The notes: a model not told the origin generated them from the letters alone. 62,000 nt of DNA from Cryptomeria japonica (GCF_030272615.1 NC_081414.1:524256137-524318136); one strand, 5' to 3'. Counted from the first letter of the stretch, positions 34,161 through 47,859 are shown. Made by a program: numbers and translations.

Positions 34161-35787
34161 ATCAGTGTATGTCCATGTAAAGTTGTTCTTCTTTTCTAAA
34201 AAGAGATTGCTGAAATCTTTTAACTTTTCTGTTGATAATGATTGAGCTAAGTGGATGATATGTGGTGTCTCTTGACTACCAATATTTATTGGCTGAGTTG
34301 GTTCAATTAATATAGAAGACCTTTCCTAGAAATGACTTGGTAGTATATCAAGTATCTCACCTTCAGGTGCCTCAGAGAGGTTTTCACCCTTAGGTACGTC
34401 CTTTATTTTTTCTATTTTTGATTCTAACACTGCCACGATGTGGTTTTCGCCTTTAGATCTTTTATTTTTTCTTTTTTTTGATTTTTGCGACTAAGATACT
34501 TGATATCTATTTCAATCATGTTCTCACTATGTTCGCTGGTGGAAGAGTCCATTGGTTCAATTGCATTAAGGTAGTAGGCTAACATATAGTCATTGGCAAA
34601 GATAGGTACATTCATAGGTTGGTTTTGGAGACTACAGTCAATTAGTTCAGGATGTATCAAAGATAATGTTTGGACAGGTTTGAGGGAGTTCACGATATTC
34701 TCATCATAACTCCGGACCGACAAGTCAAGTTCTAGAAGACTACCTTACGTAAATGTCTCGAGACCAGGAAGAGTTACAACATGATCATCGAAGCACACAT
34801 TAATATTTAATTGACCAAATCCAATAGACCCACTTCTAGCAGCATTCTCTACACTAGACTGGACTACATATCATGGTTCGATAGTAACAAGATCAGTAGA
34901 TAGATTCTCATCATCTGTGACAGAGGAGTAAGAGGTTGATGTTGAATAGGTATTGTCATCAATAGGACTGTTGTCAGAGTCATCAAAGTCATAAGAGGAA
35001 GTTTCAGACTCTTCTTCAAGTGATTGAGTGAATGTGTGTATAGTGTCAATACCTACATCTTTGGTGTTGCAAGTTCCTTCATGATTTGGTTCATTTATCA
35101 CTTGTATCTGACATACCTATTGACATAACCTTGATGGTTCTATGAATTTATGTCTTCTACTCCATTCAGCTTCCTCTGGACTAATGACTGGTTCTATTTT
35201 TGTAGCTTCCAATTCTTCTTGTGTAGTTCCATACCTGATTTGTTATGTCCTATTAGAGGGAGACATAATAGGTGAATAATTTTCTTGTGTCCCTTCTTCT
35301 TTCAACTTTTGTTCATAGTCTGATTGTCTTTTTAATCTGATTTCTTCTATCTCCGCTTGTAAATTTAAGCGTATCAACTCTTGTGTGTCATCTGTGATGT
35401 CATTGGACTCTTTTGGAGTTTTTGTACTAGATGTATCTGAGAGGTGATCTGGACCCCATTCATACTCGTTCGAGTGAATTTCTGAATCATCCACTTGTTG
35501 TCTACCAGTCTATGTGACTGGAATTTTCAGTGGTGCAAATAATTCTCCGATTCTTTCTACCTCTTCTCTCATATCCTCTAGAATTTCTACTTCTTGTAGT
35601 GTTGTAGCTGATATCATTGGGACTTGAGTACTAACTATTTCATCTCCCTTGATTGATAATTCTTTTTGTTCTTTTTTCATACTCTTCTTGAGTCTGTTAA
35701 GTGTTTACTTCCTGTGATAGTGAAGGTAGTGTGTTTTTCTTCCACTTAGACTTAGAAGCATGTTTTTGGTCTGATGTCTTTCCTGGA
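34161..35787 (-). pseudogene. Element B acidic linker between G-patch and RT
   Basis: Open pieces 34723-34424, 35101-34871 and 35494-35243 encode Ser/Asp/Glu-rich sequence and a Lys-rich patch (about 34460-34490), collinear with 9961-11544 of A. No enzyme motif was recognized. Confidence 0.6.
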
Positions 35788-36900
35788 TTGTATCCCAATC
35801 CAGCTTTGTCATTTTTAGACTTAGTTTGTAGATGAATAGGTTCAATAATACCTTCTTAATTTTTGCCCAGAGGACCTGTACCTGAATATCCCATGCGTTG
35901 AATCATTTTGTATACTGGACCATATTGTGTCGGAGAAATCTCACAATGTGTCACTTCTTTGTTTTCACTATCTTCCTTGAAAAGACATTTAAGAACAACA
36001 TCCTCTTCTATTTCATCTGCAAGAGAAGTAGAAGATTGCACAAAAAGACCATCATATATGACATGTGGAGTTGAAGTCTGTTTACTCATAGCCTCTGATG
36101 GTTTGCCCAAATGTTTTGGTGATGGAGGGAGAGAGATTAATGAAAGTACTTGTTCCATCTTGTAGCCATCTGTGCCAGTATCTGTAATTTTTAAATTCTT
36201 TTCTAAGTCCTTCATCAGGGCTTATGAACTTTCAGCTATAGACGCTGCTCTATTATGAGGCACAAGGGTACTGACACTTTTTGTCAATGCATTACAAGGG
36301 GAGTTTGTATCAGTAGGAATATTGACTTCAACCTCGTTATATGGAAATTTTAAGCACTGATGATATGTAGATGGAACTGCCTTCATTTCATGAATCCATG
36401 GCCTGCCCAGTAAGATGTTGTATGATAGAGGAAGATCAAGCACCTAAAAAATGACATCTCTTTCTATAGGTCCCACCCTGATTGGTAATAATACCAGACC
36501 TTTAGAGGTCCTTTCTTCTTCATCATAGGATTTAATTATTATTTTCTTAGTCGGATCAATGACATTTTTAGAAAATCCTAGCTGTGTAAGTAGACTGTAA
36601 GTACAAATATTCAACCCTACGCCTCCATCTATCAAAACACATTTAACTCAGTGTTTATGGATCATAGCTTCAATGTGCAATGGCTGGTTATGTGGGTGAT
36701 TCAGTGAGTTGTCATCTTCTTCAGAGAAAGTAAGATAATGAGGCGAAGTCAGGTGAATCACCATAGATTGAAACTGATTGATATCTAAATCTTTTGGGAC
36801 ATTAGTTGTGAGCAATGCTTTGTCTAAGATCTCTTTATGAGCAAAAGAGATTTTGAGAAATTCAAATATGAAGATTTGAGCATTTGTTCTTTTCAATTGT
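35788..36900 (-). pseudogene. Element B aspartic protease followed by G-patch
   Basis: Protease loop MIDGGVGLNIC (about 36600-36635), then [16 protein letters not shown] (about 36395-36440). The frame 36215-35856 runs into the G-patch (about 35788-35915), with YKMIQRMGYSGTGPLG, EGIIEPI and KAGLGY. One CAA-to-TAA stop falls inside the G-patch. The upstream frame 36896-36648 is the protease N-terminal side. Compared with A, the glycine pattern of the G-patch is better kept. Confidence 0.82.
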
Positions 36901-36949
36901 TCGACAATGCTATATCTAGGGGCTGATGTTGAAGTTAGCTATTTAAATT

Positions 36950-38845
36950 TAGCAAATGTTGTATCTGTTTATTTGTTTGACGAGGTTGGTAGGTTTGACG
37001 TCGTTTGAGTAGGAGTTGAAGAACTAGCTCCTTGGAGAGTAACTTTATTTTGAGCATGGGTCATAGCATTTGCATGTTGTGATTCATGTTGTTTGTCTTT
37101 GATTATAATTACATTGAAATATTCAGGTTGAGAAGATTCAATCATGTTAATCACATTGTCATTGCTGGTATAGGTGTAATTAACTTTGACACCTGCTTTT
37201 GTCTTTGAGGAATCACCTTGTTCATAAATAGGTAAGGGATCCTTAAAAACTTTGTGATCGGCATTAGTTGTGTGATTTCCAACAATAATTTTACCAACAT
37301 CAATTAGATCTTGAATCTCATGCTTGAACTTCATGTAATTGTTTGTGTTATGACCTTTGTTTCGATGGTATTCATAGTATTCGTTTTCTCTCCACCATTT
37401 TGGTTTAACTTTTGGATCATATGGCCTAGAATTGTTTGGTAAGGTTATTAGATCGTTTGCCAATAAAGTTTTGAAAGTGGATTCGTATGATTCCTCTAGA
37501 GGAGTGAAGTCGCGTTTAGGTTTTGAAAGCCAAGGTTTCTCTTTAAACCACTCTTTTACTTTCTTAAGAGGATTTTCTGTTGCAGTTTCAGCTGCTTTGA
37601 GCGCTTGCATGCCACTAGCCAGGTTAAATATCCTGATCTTTGATTTGTCTTAACAATGTCTACCACTCCATCATTAACAATGTTTTTGTTGTTGTCTTTG
37701 CCAAATTTCCAATATTTGTTCTTTTCTTTGGAGCTAGAAGCTTGTCGTGTTTCTTTCCAAAGTGAGATATCTCCTTTATAAGCACATCTTCCATTCCGAG
37801 GGCACTGTCTACCATTTTGTTGAATGAGGGATATAATTTCATTTGGATAATATATTTCAATTCAGAGATTAAGTTGTTGACGAAAATATCCATCTTCTCA
37901 AAATCTGGAATAGGCTGTGAATATCTAGAGAACATCTTTCTCCATCGTTGGAGAAAAGTGAGAAAGGGCTCTCCTATTTTCTGTTTGGTATTGCAAAGCT
38001 CTATCATAGTGATAGGGTGATGAATGCTATAGGAGTATTGTTGCAGAAATAGTTGGATTAATTCTTCAAAAGCTTTTATTCCCATAGGTAGACTTGAGAA
38101 CCATTCCATAGCTTGCCCCCCTAAACTTCTCGGGAAAAGGCACATGAGATACGTTTGGTCATACATGAACTCCATACATAAAGCACAAAATTATCTGATA
38201 TGGTCTTGGGGATTTGAGTTACCATCATATTTGTCAAATTTTGAGATCTCCACTCGTGAAGAAAATGGAGGCATGTAAATGTTTTTTGTCAAATGGAAAT
38301 GGGCATATTGTGTCGAGAGAATATTGTTTTGATGATTTATCCCTGTTTTTTAGTTCTGTGTTCTCAGTTCATAATGCTTGTAATTGTTTGTTAACCATTG
38401 CTAAGGTTGTCTCTTCCTCTTTAGTGATGAGGGCCTCAACGTTATAGCCAATAGGAAGTTTAGCTCCTTGCTTTGCTAGTTCTAGAAAATAGTCTTCTTT
38501 TTCTCTAGCCATGATAACCTTCATCATTTTTCGAAAATCTTTATCTTTTTGACATTTCTGTATATCAGTTTCTGGAGGTTCAGAGGCTTCAAATTCACTT
38601 GATGAGGAATCACTGTCAGTAGTCCTAATACTGAGATCATCATAAGTTTTGTGTTTAGCAGCTTGTCTTTCTTATTTTGTTCCAGATATGGTGGGAGACA
38701 AGGGTTGATCATAAATTGGCATATCTGATGATGGAGGTTTATCAGTGAGGGGATCCTTTACGTAAAATGGATTATTTTGATATGAAAAGGATAGTCCTTT
38801 TCCCTTGACAACTTTCTTATGAGAACTTCTAGTTTGAATAGGCAT
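36950..38845 (-). pseudogene. Element B gag
   Basis: It starts at the ATG at 38843-38845 (MPIQTRSSHKK), which matches A. Here the codon that is a stop in A is still sense (SFSYQNNPFY). The Gag core lies in the frame 38175-37660 (GGQAMEWFSSLPMG.., then WRKMFSRYSQP). The zinc knuckle is worn: the first Cys of CHHC reads Tyr and the last Cys also reads Tyr (YEYHRNKGHNTNNY, about 37345-37385). Stops interrupt near 38675 and 38200. The knuckle loss is again by G-to-A changes. Confidence 0.83.
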
Positions 38846-41065
38846 TTTTATTGACTGATGTGACCTAAAGTTGTTTGTGATGCAGAAGTCAAGATCAAAT
38901 TTGGAGCTACTTGTTCGTTTAACGTATCGATTGAGAAAAAGAAACTAAGATTAAGTCTGGTTTCAAGAAAGATCTATCCTGTGTAAGAAGTTTATCTAAG
39001 TTGACTAGTTTGATTTAAGAGAAGTGAGTAAGACTCAGTCTGGTTTCAGGAACGATCTATCCTGTGTAAGACGTTATCTAAGTGACCTAGTTTGATTTAA
39101 GAGAAGTGACTAAGACTCGGTCTGGTTTCAGGAATGCTCTTTCCTATGTAAGACATTATCTAAGTGACTTAAGTTTGATAAATGGTTGATTGAACTAGCT
39201 GAAAGATGATCGACAAAATCGTGCAACACAATGACAAAAGTGCACTGTTTAAATTTGTTTATGCTCAGATTGATGATAACAAGTTTTATGCTCACTGTAG
39301 ACTGTTTTAGGAAAGTTTTAACTGTTTTGGACTGACAAAATCAGAGATTTGTATGATAGGTTTTACAGGACCAGACGACAGTCTAATAGCTTCAGGACGA
39401 CAGAAACAAAATTTCGTACGAGTTGTTGCCTATGTTCGCACGACAGACGGGTATACCTCAGACGAAAAACTGATGAATGTAATGTTTTTTTGTACGACAC
39501 AAAATCAGAGATTAGATGATAATTCCCTATGAAGACGATCGTTTATCAAATTTTGTACAACATAGAACTGAGGCTTAGACAACAAACTGCTAGATCTAAT
39601 AAAATTTCATACGATAACAATTATAAAGAAGGATGATAAATCAGAAGACTCATACGACAACTTACTAGATAGAGACAAAATTTTTGACAGACCAAGTTTT
39701 TAATGACTGACGATGGTGAGTTTTGAGATGGATTGAGTTTTTGACGACTGATGTAGACTAGTTTGTGACACAGACAGAGTTTTGACTAAGATAGACTATT
39801 TTTGGATATGGACAGAGTTTTGACTAAGATAGACTAGTTTTTGACACGAACAACATTTTGACCACTGAGTTGTTTATTATTTTCTCCAGTTTTGGTATTC
39901 CAGTTTTAGTTTCAGGGACAAAAATATAGTAAACACGCAATATGTATAATGACTTCAATCACAACACGCTAACCCTATGGAAATTGGTGAGAGAAGAAAA
40001 CCTTTTATTGCAGACTCAGGTACACACCCAATAGCTAATCAGAATACGACTATTGAGTCTCACGCAATGGATTCTCAATGCCATATTAGCTGACTCCAAA
40101 CGTTAATGGGGGCATGAAATGGCAATTATCTTGGGAGAGTTACTATCTCTCTTGCATAAAGATCATCCCCCCTTTCGGAGGTGAACTGGGTAGCTTCTAA
40201 TCTTAATAGGAACTAGTAAGGGATTTGTTCGACGCATTGGGGTATAAACTCAATTAAGAGGTCTCCCAGCCTTGAAAACCAAGGTTTGATATACCCGAAG
40301 GTACAGAGGAGAGCTATTTCTGAGCATTGTCGTTGACTTGATTTTCATCAATCACATTTATTTTATACTGGGTTGGAGTACATGGTGTTTAGCCATTCCC
40401 ACTTGGGTCGTTCCCCTCTCACCGGCCCTAATGGCTTTGGCCTTATAGGCTCCTCAGGAGGGCAAGCCCGCTAAAGTTATACAAATCTCAAACCTAGGAA
40501 AAGCCTCAAGGGTTTGGACTTTTGATTGTCTATGTAGACAAGAGCATACTCTCCTACCTCTCAGAATATTCTTAAAACATGAAAGACAGATTTTTTCATT
40601 AACCAGATAGCAATTTAGGTGCCTAAAAAATGAATTTAATGAATACACAATGTTTGCTCGAATCTCCTCAGGCAACCTGCAAAGACAATGAATTAGTAGT
40701 CATATTGTGTTTGTTTGATAAGCATATTCTTCGACAAGTGTTCTGCAAAAATTGATTAGGCTATGAAAATTGCTCAGACAGATGAACAACAAGCCAGGGT
40801 TAGCGTTAGTATGATAAAAATTGAATAAGAGAACCTGAAGAATGAAATCCGCTTTTAACCCAAAAACACACAATACCATACGACAATTCTCATCGAGTCA
40901 TATGATAACTCATACGAGATCGCATGACATTTGCAGTTTGTCATTCGACACTATGGAAAAACTCATACAATAATTCACAGTAATTGTACGGACGAAAATC
41001 CAAATAAATAAAAATCTGAAAAATAAGAAAAAGTGAGTCTTCGAGGTCAAAAGATGTAGTCATCT
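38846..41065 (-). other. Element B untranslated leader
   Basis: Non-coding, collinear with 14570-16752. It contains three copies of an 82-83-bp unit (38955-39200), a cluster of CGTACGA-like motifs (about 39350-39660 and 40870-40990), a short version of the 38-bp repeat (39733-39858), and the conserved block at 40020-40640 with the CCTTG..CAAGG inverted repeat at about 40272. Confidence 0.75.
38955..39200. repeat. 82-83-bp tandem repeat in element B leader
   Basis: Units begin GTCTGGTTTCA at 38955, 39038 and 39120, and each contains CTATCC..TGTAAGA and TCTAAGT. Element A has two shortened units at 14668-14830. Confidence 0.85.
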
Positions 41066-41083
41066 GCCCCACAATGGGCGCCA
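41066..41083 (-). other. Element B primer binding site, tRNA-Lys
   Basis: The plus strand GCCCCACAATGGGCGCCA resembles the tRNA-Lys 3' end with two differences, 4 bp inside the 5' LTR. The differences are at other bases than those in A, so the ancestral site was probably a perfect match. Confidence 0.83.
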
Positions 41084-41087
41084 GAAA

Positions 41088-42255
41088 TGTGTGTGTGAAA
41101 AGTGGAATAAGTATCTGCAAGCTATAAGACACAACACTTCAATTAAGTCATTACATGTATGGTTAGACAGATATAAGTATGAATAATAAAACCATCACAA
41201 ATCGACTAATTGCCTTCTAAAAAATGTGAGTATAGACTTGCTCTCAGATTTGTATAAGCAATACCAGTGACTAGACTACACCAAGATGAAGGATTTAATC
41301 TATATGAGCATGAGATTAAGCTAAATGGATGAAAGATTATGCTAGATGGATGAATAGTAAGCTATATGAATTCAAGCAATCATAAAATATGCAAAAAGAA
41401 ATGAAACTAAGATGCAATAATCTCAAAAAGCAAGCACAATATCTTCAATGACTCCAGAGCAAAAGCTGCATAATAACAGTAAATCTCCAGGGTGTTTTGA
41501 ATGAGAGATGAAGGCTGAATTTATAGAGAATCACAAGAGAGATCAAGAAAAAGTATAATTTAGGATAATTGGAATAATTGAGAAATTAGAGTTAGTTAAC
41601 CTTGAGATAGATTCCAATTATAGCTTAATTGAAATGCATTTAGATTATAAGTTTGAGTTTGCATTAGAGATAAAATTCAATTAATTCCATGCACTTGAGA
41701 TAAAAAATAGGTAATTCTATGCAATTCTTTGATTTATTCAAGAAAAGAGTCTTTTCAATGCAATTGAACTTCTTTTCTCAAAAGCTTTGAGTTCCAATTT
41801 TAGAGAATGATTAATAATTCAATTTAATTGCTTTTCTGATTTCAAGTTCTCAATTTAGAAGAAGAAATAATATCTCAAGTTTGATTTCTCTCTCAATTCA
41901 ATTCTTTTATTTTATTTTTAATTTAACTCTTGCTTTGCATATTGATTCCTCTTTTGTGATAAATTAATTCTTTTTTTTATGATCAAATGGAAAATTTATT
42001 AATTAATTAAATATGCTAGGATATTTAATAAATTAAATAGGATAATTGATATAAAATGATTTTCTTGGAATGATTTAATTAATTAAATAAATATTTAATT
42101 AATATAGAATAATTCACTTGCCATGTAACATTTGATGATTGAAGAATTAATTAATTGTGTGCTCAAAGTTGATTTAATTGCCTTTGGTTAAGACCTTGGT
42201 GATGTTGTCGAGATCAGGGGCCCATGGTTTAAGTGACCAATTTTAGGGTATTACA
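41088..42255 (-). repeat. Element B 5' LTR
   Basis: 1168 bp with TG..CA ends, followed by the GGCCT duplication. The minus-strand TATA box is at about 41519-41526. Confidence 0.95.
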
Positions 42256-42260
42256 GGCCT

Positions 42261-45235
42261 TTTTCCTTATTTCACATCAATCACTATTTATTTCTAGTTT
42301 CATGCATGAGTTACCATCTATCTTACAAGAAGGATTTAAATGTAATGACTCACTTAACATATCCCAAAATTTTGACTGATTTTTTTTATATATAAATATT
42401 GATTTCTTATTCTCACTTATTCTTAATTGTGTTTAATTCAATCACATACTTAGTTACATCTATCCAAACTGGATAGGCATCCATCCAATCGGAATGGGCA
42501 TCTAACCATATGGGTTAGGCATCTATCCACATGAGACTAGGCATCTAACCATATGAGTTATGTATCTATCCATATGGGACAAGAGGTTTCATTTATCCAA
42601 TTTGGGATAGGCATCTACCCAAACAAAGTAGGCATCTATTCATAAGAATAGGATATGCTCTGGGTAGAGACTTTAGACTCATTGGGACCATCTGGGTCTT
42701 GAGTCACTCTCTAAAGACTACACTCCCCTACTAGGAATGCATCGAGGTTGTTGTCTTTAGGAGTATATGAAAATAATACAACAAGCTTGAGTTTCGCCTC
42801 AAAATTCGGCCTAAATCCTTGGGAAGTCAAGCGAATCCATACGGGATTCCTTCTGAGTATTAATTGAATTAATCTTAATCTTCCAGTTAGCATAATTTGT
42901 ACTCTTTGATTGAGGGAATTAAGGAGCTTCAAAAAACATGATCAACTCACCCTTAACCAAAACCTAAACCCCATCCCCAAACACCTGAGTACAAGGGACA
43001 ACTCTGTCTCTAGACTGCCAACATACCCATTTCAGCACGAGATCAAGGCGTAAAGTATGTAGTTCTGGTTTCTAACTATGGTTTTATTATAAACTGTTTG
43101 GTGGGTACGCAACCCTTTCTAGGGTCAATGTCCCATATAGTTTCTCTACAGTTGCTACCCATGATGGTAGCTTTAGAGAAAAAAGGCTCAATGTGGCCTT
43201 TTGCTTGTGGCCTAAAGAACTAAGTCCTATTTCCTATAAAATACATCACCCTTAATCTGTTATCATCCGTTGAATATCCATCAAGATAAATAAGTTCCAA
43301 AATCATCACTCATAACCAACCCTAATGGGGTATTCTAAGGTTTAACTGAGCAGATGTAAATTCTTTTGAAATTTATCTTTTAAGATTATCAATCAAAGGG
43401 GGATTAACTGCCCCTTGGATTTTAACTTCATATGACCCTTATTACTCCCCGGCGGATTATGATGATGCTACAGATGTCATTGGTGTAGCTTTATTAGGCA
43501 TTAAGTGCAGTAGTTCAACACGATGACATTAACCGTAAGCATGACCCAGAGGCACCATAGATATCGAACGTTGCTAAGGTTTTTGGTTTCAACTCCTCTT
43601 GTTTAGTTGTCTAACTAAGAAACTATAAATTTATGAAACTTAAATAACATTATACTAAAACAACTATGATGATGAAATTATTGCATGCAAGGAATTAATG
43701 CTTGAAAATTTAAAACTAAAATTGAAAGGAACATTTTCTTGGAGAATGAAATAACAATTCAACTACTTAGAAAATTATATATTTTTTGAAAGTGAACATA
43801 CTAGTAAATCTGACTTCTTGAAAGGTAACTTTGCATAAAGAAACAAGTATTCTAACTCCTTGAATTGAAGGAAATTTTAACTAAACATCAATTCACATTG
43901 TTTGAAATACATAAAGTATTTAAAGAAAACTATAAATATAACTCGTTTACTTGGAAGGATATTTCTTTTAATCCTTAATACTTGTTCTAAATGAAGGATA
44001 CTTAGTGGTATATTCTTTGATGACCAAAAGAATGTAAGTGTTTGAAAGTATTGAATGTTTTGAAGGGAAACTATATGTTATTAGAAAGTAACTAAGACCA
44101 ATTAGTGATACTTGATTGAAAGGAACCAATACTTTGGATTAAGCTCATTTGCCTTAACTTGTGCAAGCTCCCCAAAGAGTATCAATTTATCTTTTTTCAT
44201 TCTTTTGTTTTCTAAAATCAAGCTAGTCTAGTTTATAAGTGAATTAAAATATGATAGCAGCATCCTAAGAAAATTTAGTTCAAGGTAATGGATCTCTTAA
44301 TCCATTTGAATCTATATGTTCTTTTTGATCATTGTATCCCTTGTATTTTTTATTCATTGTAAACCAATACGATTCATTTCCATCTTTGAAGAAAATAAAC
44401 TCTATAGGAAAATATATGTTTGAAAATCCCAAAATTAAATTTCCATTTAATAAAGTCCATCAAGGGAACCATTAAAAAGATTTTAGATTATAATTTTAAT
44501 TTTTTTTTTCTGATTTTTTTAATTGTAATGGCTAAACATTGCTACGCCAAAACAAAACTAAAAACACTGCATTTTTTTTTTGTTTTCCTAAAACACTACA
44601 ACTAGGCATTAATCCAATAATCCTACTAACACAACTGTTTACAATATTGGCAACAATGGTATCCTCAATTTTATACTTCAAAGGCCGTTAAAATTATTAA
44701 AGCTACACACACCTAAATTTAACCAAGGTAATTATTGCATATTTATCATTATTGCTCACTTTTATTATTAATAACTATATTTCAATTTCCACCAATGACT
44801 CTAATATTTTGATCAAAATTAATCACCTCCAAAACTTATTATTATGATTACTATATAATAAAGTAACTCTTATTATTATTTTTATTTTTTTTCCACTCTT
44901 AGGATTAAAACTTAGATATTCGCTTTGGAGGCTCAAAAAATGTGGCAAGAGTTACATACGTATACCTTGCGTTATTTTCAAGGTGAAAAGAGAATTTCAT
45001 TAAAATAATATAATTGTGGGCTCCTTTTTATTTGGAAAGGGTTTTTTTTGTTTTTTTTGTTTTAAAAATGTATCATTAATGCTTCCAACGTGAATCTTTA
45101 AGCAATTCAGGGTAAATGTTATACTATTTATAGCTCAACCATTATAATCTTTTTATTTTAAACAATCAGTATACTTTTTATCAGTTAGGATAAAATTAAT
45201 ATCTAGATGAAATTTTGAAAACCTGAACTTAATTG
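42261..45235. other. Non-coding DNA between elements B and C
   Basis: I see no gene, LTR pair or RNA gene. Apart from the short tandem repeat at 42455-42645, it is AT-rich with poly-T and poly-A runs (for example 44499-44520 and 44570-44582). A moderately GC-rich part at 42660-43560 may be an old retroelement remnant but shows no recognizable domain. Confidence 0.55.
42455..42645. repeat. About 22-bp tandem repeat
   Basis: Seven to eight imperfect units share GGCATCTAYCCATATG with variable ends. The period is 21-24 bp. Confidence 0.8.
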
Positions 45236-47859
45236 TGATTGTTGGGACTCATTAAAATTGAGTCAAGTTTTGAGGCCCAATTCAAATTTTTGCTTTGCAT
45301 TTCCAAATGAGTCAGTTTGAATGGCCTAGTTAGAGAGAGGGTAAAAATGGAGCCAGTTGATTTTCAGACGGTAAGGCTCGGGAAACATGTCCTACACCTT
45401 TCATTTGGCTTATTTAGTGAAGTGTAACTTTCAAAATTCAGTTTGGATCAGGTTATCAGGTACCCATTTCGAGGGGTGAGCTGAAAGTGCATTTTAGGCA
45501 CAAATGCAGATTTTACTGAGTAGCCTACTTTGGGTGTTTATATCTTTTGCCCTATTGATCATCATGAAGAATTTAAAAATGGATTCAATTATATGTATAA
45601 ATGTGAGTTAGCTTGAAAAATTTCAAGTCCTCATGAATCCATTTGCTCAGTTTTCAAAGCTCAATCTGTTCGCAGTTTGTGTGTTTTGGCAAGTCCCTGT
45701 TTCAGCACCTAGTCGGAGCCCTGTTTCGCATAAGTGTAAAAGTTGTCTCAGTGAGTGTTATGCCAGAATGTATGTTCCAAGCTATTGTTGGCATAAATTA
45801 TGAGTCATGTTTCAAATTTCAAGCCTCTACCAATCCGTTTGATCGGTTTTCAAAAGGGTTCATTGAGTCATCATTTTCAGTGATTTGTACTTTCAATGAT
45901 ATATCAATTAAAGTAGCCATTTTCATGAGCACGCCATTTACACCCAGTCAGACTTTTGGTCAAACTGAGAATCCAAAGATTTAACACATACTTCAAGGTA
46001 CCTGTGTTTCAAATTTGAGGGTCTACGGAGGTTGTTTGATATTTTTGAGGAAGGCATCATGTGTTGCCAAAACATTGACTTCATCAAGTCCGCAGTGTCG
46101 ACAAAGCCAGTTGGGCATTTTTAAAAATTAATATCTCTTCACTCGGGACTCATCTTGAGAAACCGTTTGGTAGAGTTCATGCTTGTATATCAGAGTACAC
46201 GCCTGTCAAATGGCGAGGTCCAGAAAGGTGTTTTGACCACTTTGAAAATTACGTCTTCGCGATTAAATGCGAAAATGTGGCGTAATTGACTGAAAGTTGC
46301 AAAACTCAGTCTGATGATCCGAAAACGATGTCGATCATTTTCAAAGGTGTGTTTAAGGTTCCTGAGGTATTTCAGAGGTCAGTTGCATGAAAATGAATTT
46401 ATTTTTAGCCGGACCCACTTTGGGGTCCGACTTGGATAAATGCCTGTGCGTTAAATTTTATGGCGAAATGGTCTTAAGTGCATGCTTGTATGTCAATGTC
46501 AACTCAACTGTAGTTCACCAGTAGGATGGTGAGAGGCGATTTCAGTTGCTTGTCGCTTATGGATTGAATGGATGTATATCTTGCATCTAGTTGCAAATTT
46601 CAAATAATTTAGAGAGATGTCAAATTTACCAATTATATTATTAAGCAAGGAATGAAAACTCAACACATTGGTGATTTGGTTTTTAGCAGATTGGAGACAC
46701 TTCTTTACATAACTCAGCTTTATTCTTGTAATGATTCTAATAATTGAACAGACGAGGAGAGGAGCTGGAAAGAACAAATGAATCTTGTTCTTCTATTGAC
46801 CGATGGAAGGCTCCAGCAGATGCATTGCCAAGTCAAAATGGCAGCAATCTCTCCTTGCGTGGTATTGGAGCAGCAAATAAAAACTTCAGCTAATGCAATT
46901 ACCTGGTGTAAAGCTACAGCTCCTCCCTGCTGCGTGGATATTTGGAGAGCATATAAAGTTAAAACAAATGCCTGCTCCCCTCTGCGTGATGTTTCCTTCT
47001 CTGTGTGGCTGGTAAAAGGAATTCAAAACTCCAAACAAATGCATTGGCAAGTTTGAATGCCAATTTAAAGTTTAATAACTTCAACAAATGCCAAATCCTC
47101 CCTGTGGTGTTGTAATGGCAATAGAAATTTCAGCAAATAAAATCAGCAACAAGTGCATAGGCAAGGGTAAAATGTGCTATTGAAAGGTAATTAAAATATT
47201 ACCAAATGCAATTGCTGGGTGTGCAGCCAGTTTTTCCTCTTCCACATATGTGATGAAGACAAGATATTGAAATAATAAACCCAGTAGCATCCCTCCCTCA
47301 CGTGGCATGATGGCTGGTGGCAGGAGCAGCATGTTGAAGCAACCAAGCAGGTGCAAACAACAGACCCTCTTCTCCTCCCTGTGTGTGGTTTTTTTTTTAT
47401 TGGGGGTAGCATTTGAAAACCTCAGTAAATGCAAATGGTAGGTGTAATTCTCTACTAGTGGTAGTGTTGAAACAAAGGCATAGTAAAACAATAGCAATCT
47501 GAGTTCTCCTCCCAAAGGCATAGTAAAACGCCATGAAGAGTCTCAAGAAACTAGAAAGAAAACACAATCCCAGGCGAAGTGCATTATCCCACATTCGTTG
47601 GGAAGTGGGGGTTTTGATATTTTTAACAAATAAGACACCCATCTAATATGTCAAAGCTTAAGGGCTTTTGATGGATGGTGCCTGATTGGCGCCCAAGGTG
47701 GACCCCACGCGCGCGAGCGTGCTTCCCAAGGTGACCGAGGAGGCTGATTGAGTGGTGACAAGTGGACCCCATGTAGGAACGGTTCCCGAGGTGAGTGAAT
47801 TTTTCAAAGGGAGGCCAACTTAACTGGTGAGCAAGTTGTAGGCACGACTACATGAAGGA

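Larger units (their letters stand above)
23484..42255 (-). mobile_element. Element B: Ty3/gypsy Tat-type LTR retrotransposon with antisense PMD gene
   Basis: This 18.8-kb insertion is flanked by GGCCT (23479-23483 and 42256-42260). It is collinear with element A from LTR to LTR and clearly of the same family, though the LTRs of A and B differ more from each other than the pair within each element. Without the nested solo LTR and its duplication (1464 bp) it is about 17.3 kb, nearly the length of A. It carries leader, gag, protease with G-patch, linker, RT, two RNase H domains, integrase and the antisense PMD gene. Stops throughout, and two lost integrase catalytic residues, show that it is inactive. 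Confidence 0.95.

Noticed and set aside
42660-43560. Possible older retroelement or gene fragment in the moderately GC-rich stretch
   Set aside because: No domain, primer site, LTR pair or long frame could be found, so no element was called.
45643-45984. 113-codon frame repeated at 61514-61780
   Set aside because: The repetition is explained by the LTR pair of element C, and the right copy has a different frame length. No domain was recognized.
47177-47642. Overlapping minus-strand frames of 73-114 codons
   Set aside because: They lie inside the LTR of element C, are not collinear with any retroelement domain, and arise from the degenerate repeat.
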